The position numbers were made by a program, and so were the translations under genes. Below the pieces are notes generated by a model, which made no database searches, had not been told where the DNA came from, and saw only the letters and a list, made by a program, of their open reading frames with translations. This document shows, piece after piece, positions 63,074 through 64,000 of a DNA stretch of 64,000 bases. How positions within the stretch are numbered: position 1 is the stretch's first letter; every line of letters begins with the position of its first letter. The stretch covers positions 62,001 to 126,000 of the forward strand of contig JARJHS010000002.1 in assembly GCA_029269725.1 (NCBI GenBank). The letters run 5' to 3'. Source of the DNA: Pollutibacter soli. Its GTDB lineage: Bacteria; Bacteroidota; Bacteroidia; Chitinophagales; Chitinophagaceae.

Positions 63074-64000
63074 TTATGCTCCGGATGATTGATTTTCAAG
63101 TTTGAGGAGAATGCTTACCGCGCGTATCTCGTGATAGGAAAACTCGTCGCCAAGCTTTTCCTTTATTACTTTTAGCCCAGGCTCTGTAGTGTTTTCAAAA
63201 ACCTCTCGAATCAGCTTGTGTTTCTCTTCCGAAACAAAATCGGTGATCTGAGTTTCGCCGGTGGGCAGGTATTCAAGAAGGTGTTTGTAAATCGTCTCTA
63301 TCGTAAAACTTCTTTCCAAAGCTATTTCGTCTATGGATTTTCCTTCACGAAACAATGCAAGACTGATTGCAGGAGAACTTACTTTACCAGCAGTTGAAGT
63401 TTTTGATTTAACGAAGCTTTCATTTGCTGACACCGATTCAGCAACGATCGGTTTTTCGGGTATGCTACACTGTTGTACAATAGCCAGCAGTTCATCGTGA
63501 CTAATTCCTTTTAGAAAACCTTCCGCCAGCTTTTGAACCTGCGTGAGTTGATGAATTTTTAACCGGACACTGAGTTGCAAATTTTTCAAAGCCCTTGATG
63601 CAAGGCCCAGTCTTTTTTTGGAATTTGAGAGATGGATCTGCCCTGAAAGTTCGGTATCTATTTCACTGTAAAAATTATTAAACCATCCGGCACCGGCCAC
63701 GACTCTTCGATGCAACTCCTCATGACCTTCCGACGCAGGCTTTTGAAAAATCCTGGCAAGCTGCCGCTGAAAGGCATTGCCGGTATTTTTTTGCTCGGCA
63801 AACTTTTTTTCTATGACTTCGATATCTGTTAATTCCTCAGATTCCGGAATGAGAAGTTCCTTAAGTTCATCTACAATGCCTGAGGCAAGAGCGTGAAGCT
63901 TTTCAACTTCAAAAACCTTTATCATTGTTCTCCTGATAAAAAGCTTTTGATCTTCAAGCAATATTTCTTTAAGAGCTATTTCGTTTGAATTTCCGGAACT
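63074..64000 (-). CDS. C-terminal part of an HTH_40-type protein, probably a helicase (5' end outside window)
   Basis: The frame stays open through base 64000, so the N-terminus lies beyond the window; a TTG at 63961 is internal. The visible 308 residues hold a long helical region and then, from about residue 220 of the visible part, a helix-turn-helix block (SLALFREGKSIDEIALERSFTIETIYKHLLEYL) of the HTH_40 type found at the C-terminus of RecQ- and Pif1-like helicases in Bacteroidota. The rest of the protein is needed to confirm helicase motifs. Confidence 0.7.
   Translation of the reverse strand, partial: SSGNSNEIALKEILLEDQKLFIRRTMIKVFEVEKLHALASGIVDELKELLIPESEELTDIEVIEKKFAEQKNTGNAFQRQLARIFQKPASEGHEELHRRVVAGAGWFNNFYSEIDTELSGQIHLSNSKKRLGLASRALKNLQLSVRLKIHQLTQVQKLAEGFLKGISHDELLAIVQQCSIPEKPIVAESVSANESFVKSKTSTAGKVSSPAISLALFREGKSIDEIALERSFTIETIYKHLLEYLPTGETQITDFVSEEKHKLIREVFENTTEPGLKVIKEKLGDEFSYHEIRAVSILLKLENQSSGA

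Noticed and set aside
1-64000. CRISPR array, prophage or conjugative element
   Set aside because: No regularly spaced exact repeats, no phage structural or integrase genes and no relaxase; the only mobile element is the IS256 copy.

Overview
The window reads as chromosomal DNA of a Bacteroidota bacterium, most likely Chitinophagales/Chitinophagaceae. The evidence is the family content (IPExxxVDY protein, DUF2480, GH127, ThuA-PQQ dehydrogenase lipoproteins, sulfatase, GMC oxidoreductases of the cytochrome-linked type), lipoproteins with short lipoboxes, promoter elements of the Bacteroidota TAnnTTTG type just upstream of several start codons, and few Shine-Dalgarno sites. The genus cannot be fixed from the sequence alone.

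Layout. 1-6.0 kb: a minus-strand run of sugar-oxidation genes (Gfo/Idh/MocA oxidoreductase, TIM-barrel isomerase, monoheme cytochrome c lipoprotein, DUF1080 keto-disaccharide hydrolase-like protein, then after a strong terminator a ThuA/PQQ-type dehydrogenase/PKD lipoprotein that runs off the left edge). 6.4-12.8 kb: a plus-strand run with a hydroxypyruvate isomerase-like protein and two paralogous GMC oxidoreductases separated by a DUF885 peptidase. Together these suggest oxidative (3-keto-sugar) glycoside processing in the periplasm with electrons passed to cytochrome c. 12.8-17.8 kb: inositol-monophosphatase family enzyme, two S41 peptidases, ThiL. 17.8-26 kb: a winged-helix/TPR regulator, a small helical protein, a sulfatase, a membrane protein, a GH127 arabinofuranosidase and a Tat-type Gfo/Idh/MocA protein, which form an accessory glycan-degradation segment. 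26-36 kb: nitrilase-type amidase, RecX, DnaN, fatty-acid-hydroxylase family protein, sugar porter, ROK kinase, CorA, RidA-like protein, DUF2480. 36-46.7 kb: PpiD, an AT-rich non-coding gap, NadA, a lipoprotein, HAD hydrolase, FeoB, M28 peptidase, IPExxxVDY protein, pterin dehydratase. 46.75-48.15 kb: one intact IS256-family element. 48.3-64 kb: Rho, D-lactate dehydrogenase, AsnS, Usp, DUF3089 hydrolase, 2OG-Fe(II) oxygenase, ChrA, NadD, FeoA, YbeY, a CAP-domain protein, MnmG (GidA), diheme cytochrome c, an unknown protein and the C-terminal end of an HTH_40-type, probably helicase, protein.

The most striking non-coding signals concern chromosome biology. The 564-bp gap between ppiD and nadA carries three exact and three near-exact DnaA boxes plus AT-rich flanks, and is a candidate oriC. 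About 20 kb away, two perfect 16-bp parS sites in inverted orientation bracket the CAP-domain gene immediately upstream of mnmG; one of them encodes the first residues of the protein. With dnaN and mnmG also present, the window is probably the origin region of the chromosome.

A second recurring signal is a set of five intergenic regions bounded by inverted pairs of degenerate short-period repeats (AGTAGTG-like, AACGT-like, GGAGGCAGGAG-like) that begin at or inside stop codons. One such pair is split by the IS256 element. No tRNA, rRNA or CRISPR was seen. Most calls rest on family motifs read by eye; no database search was possible.
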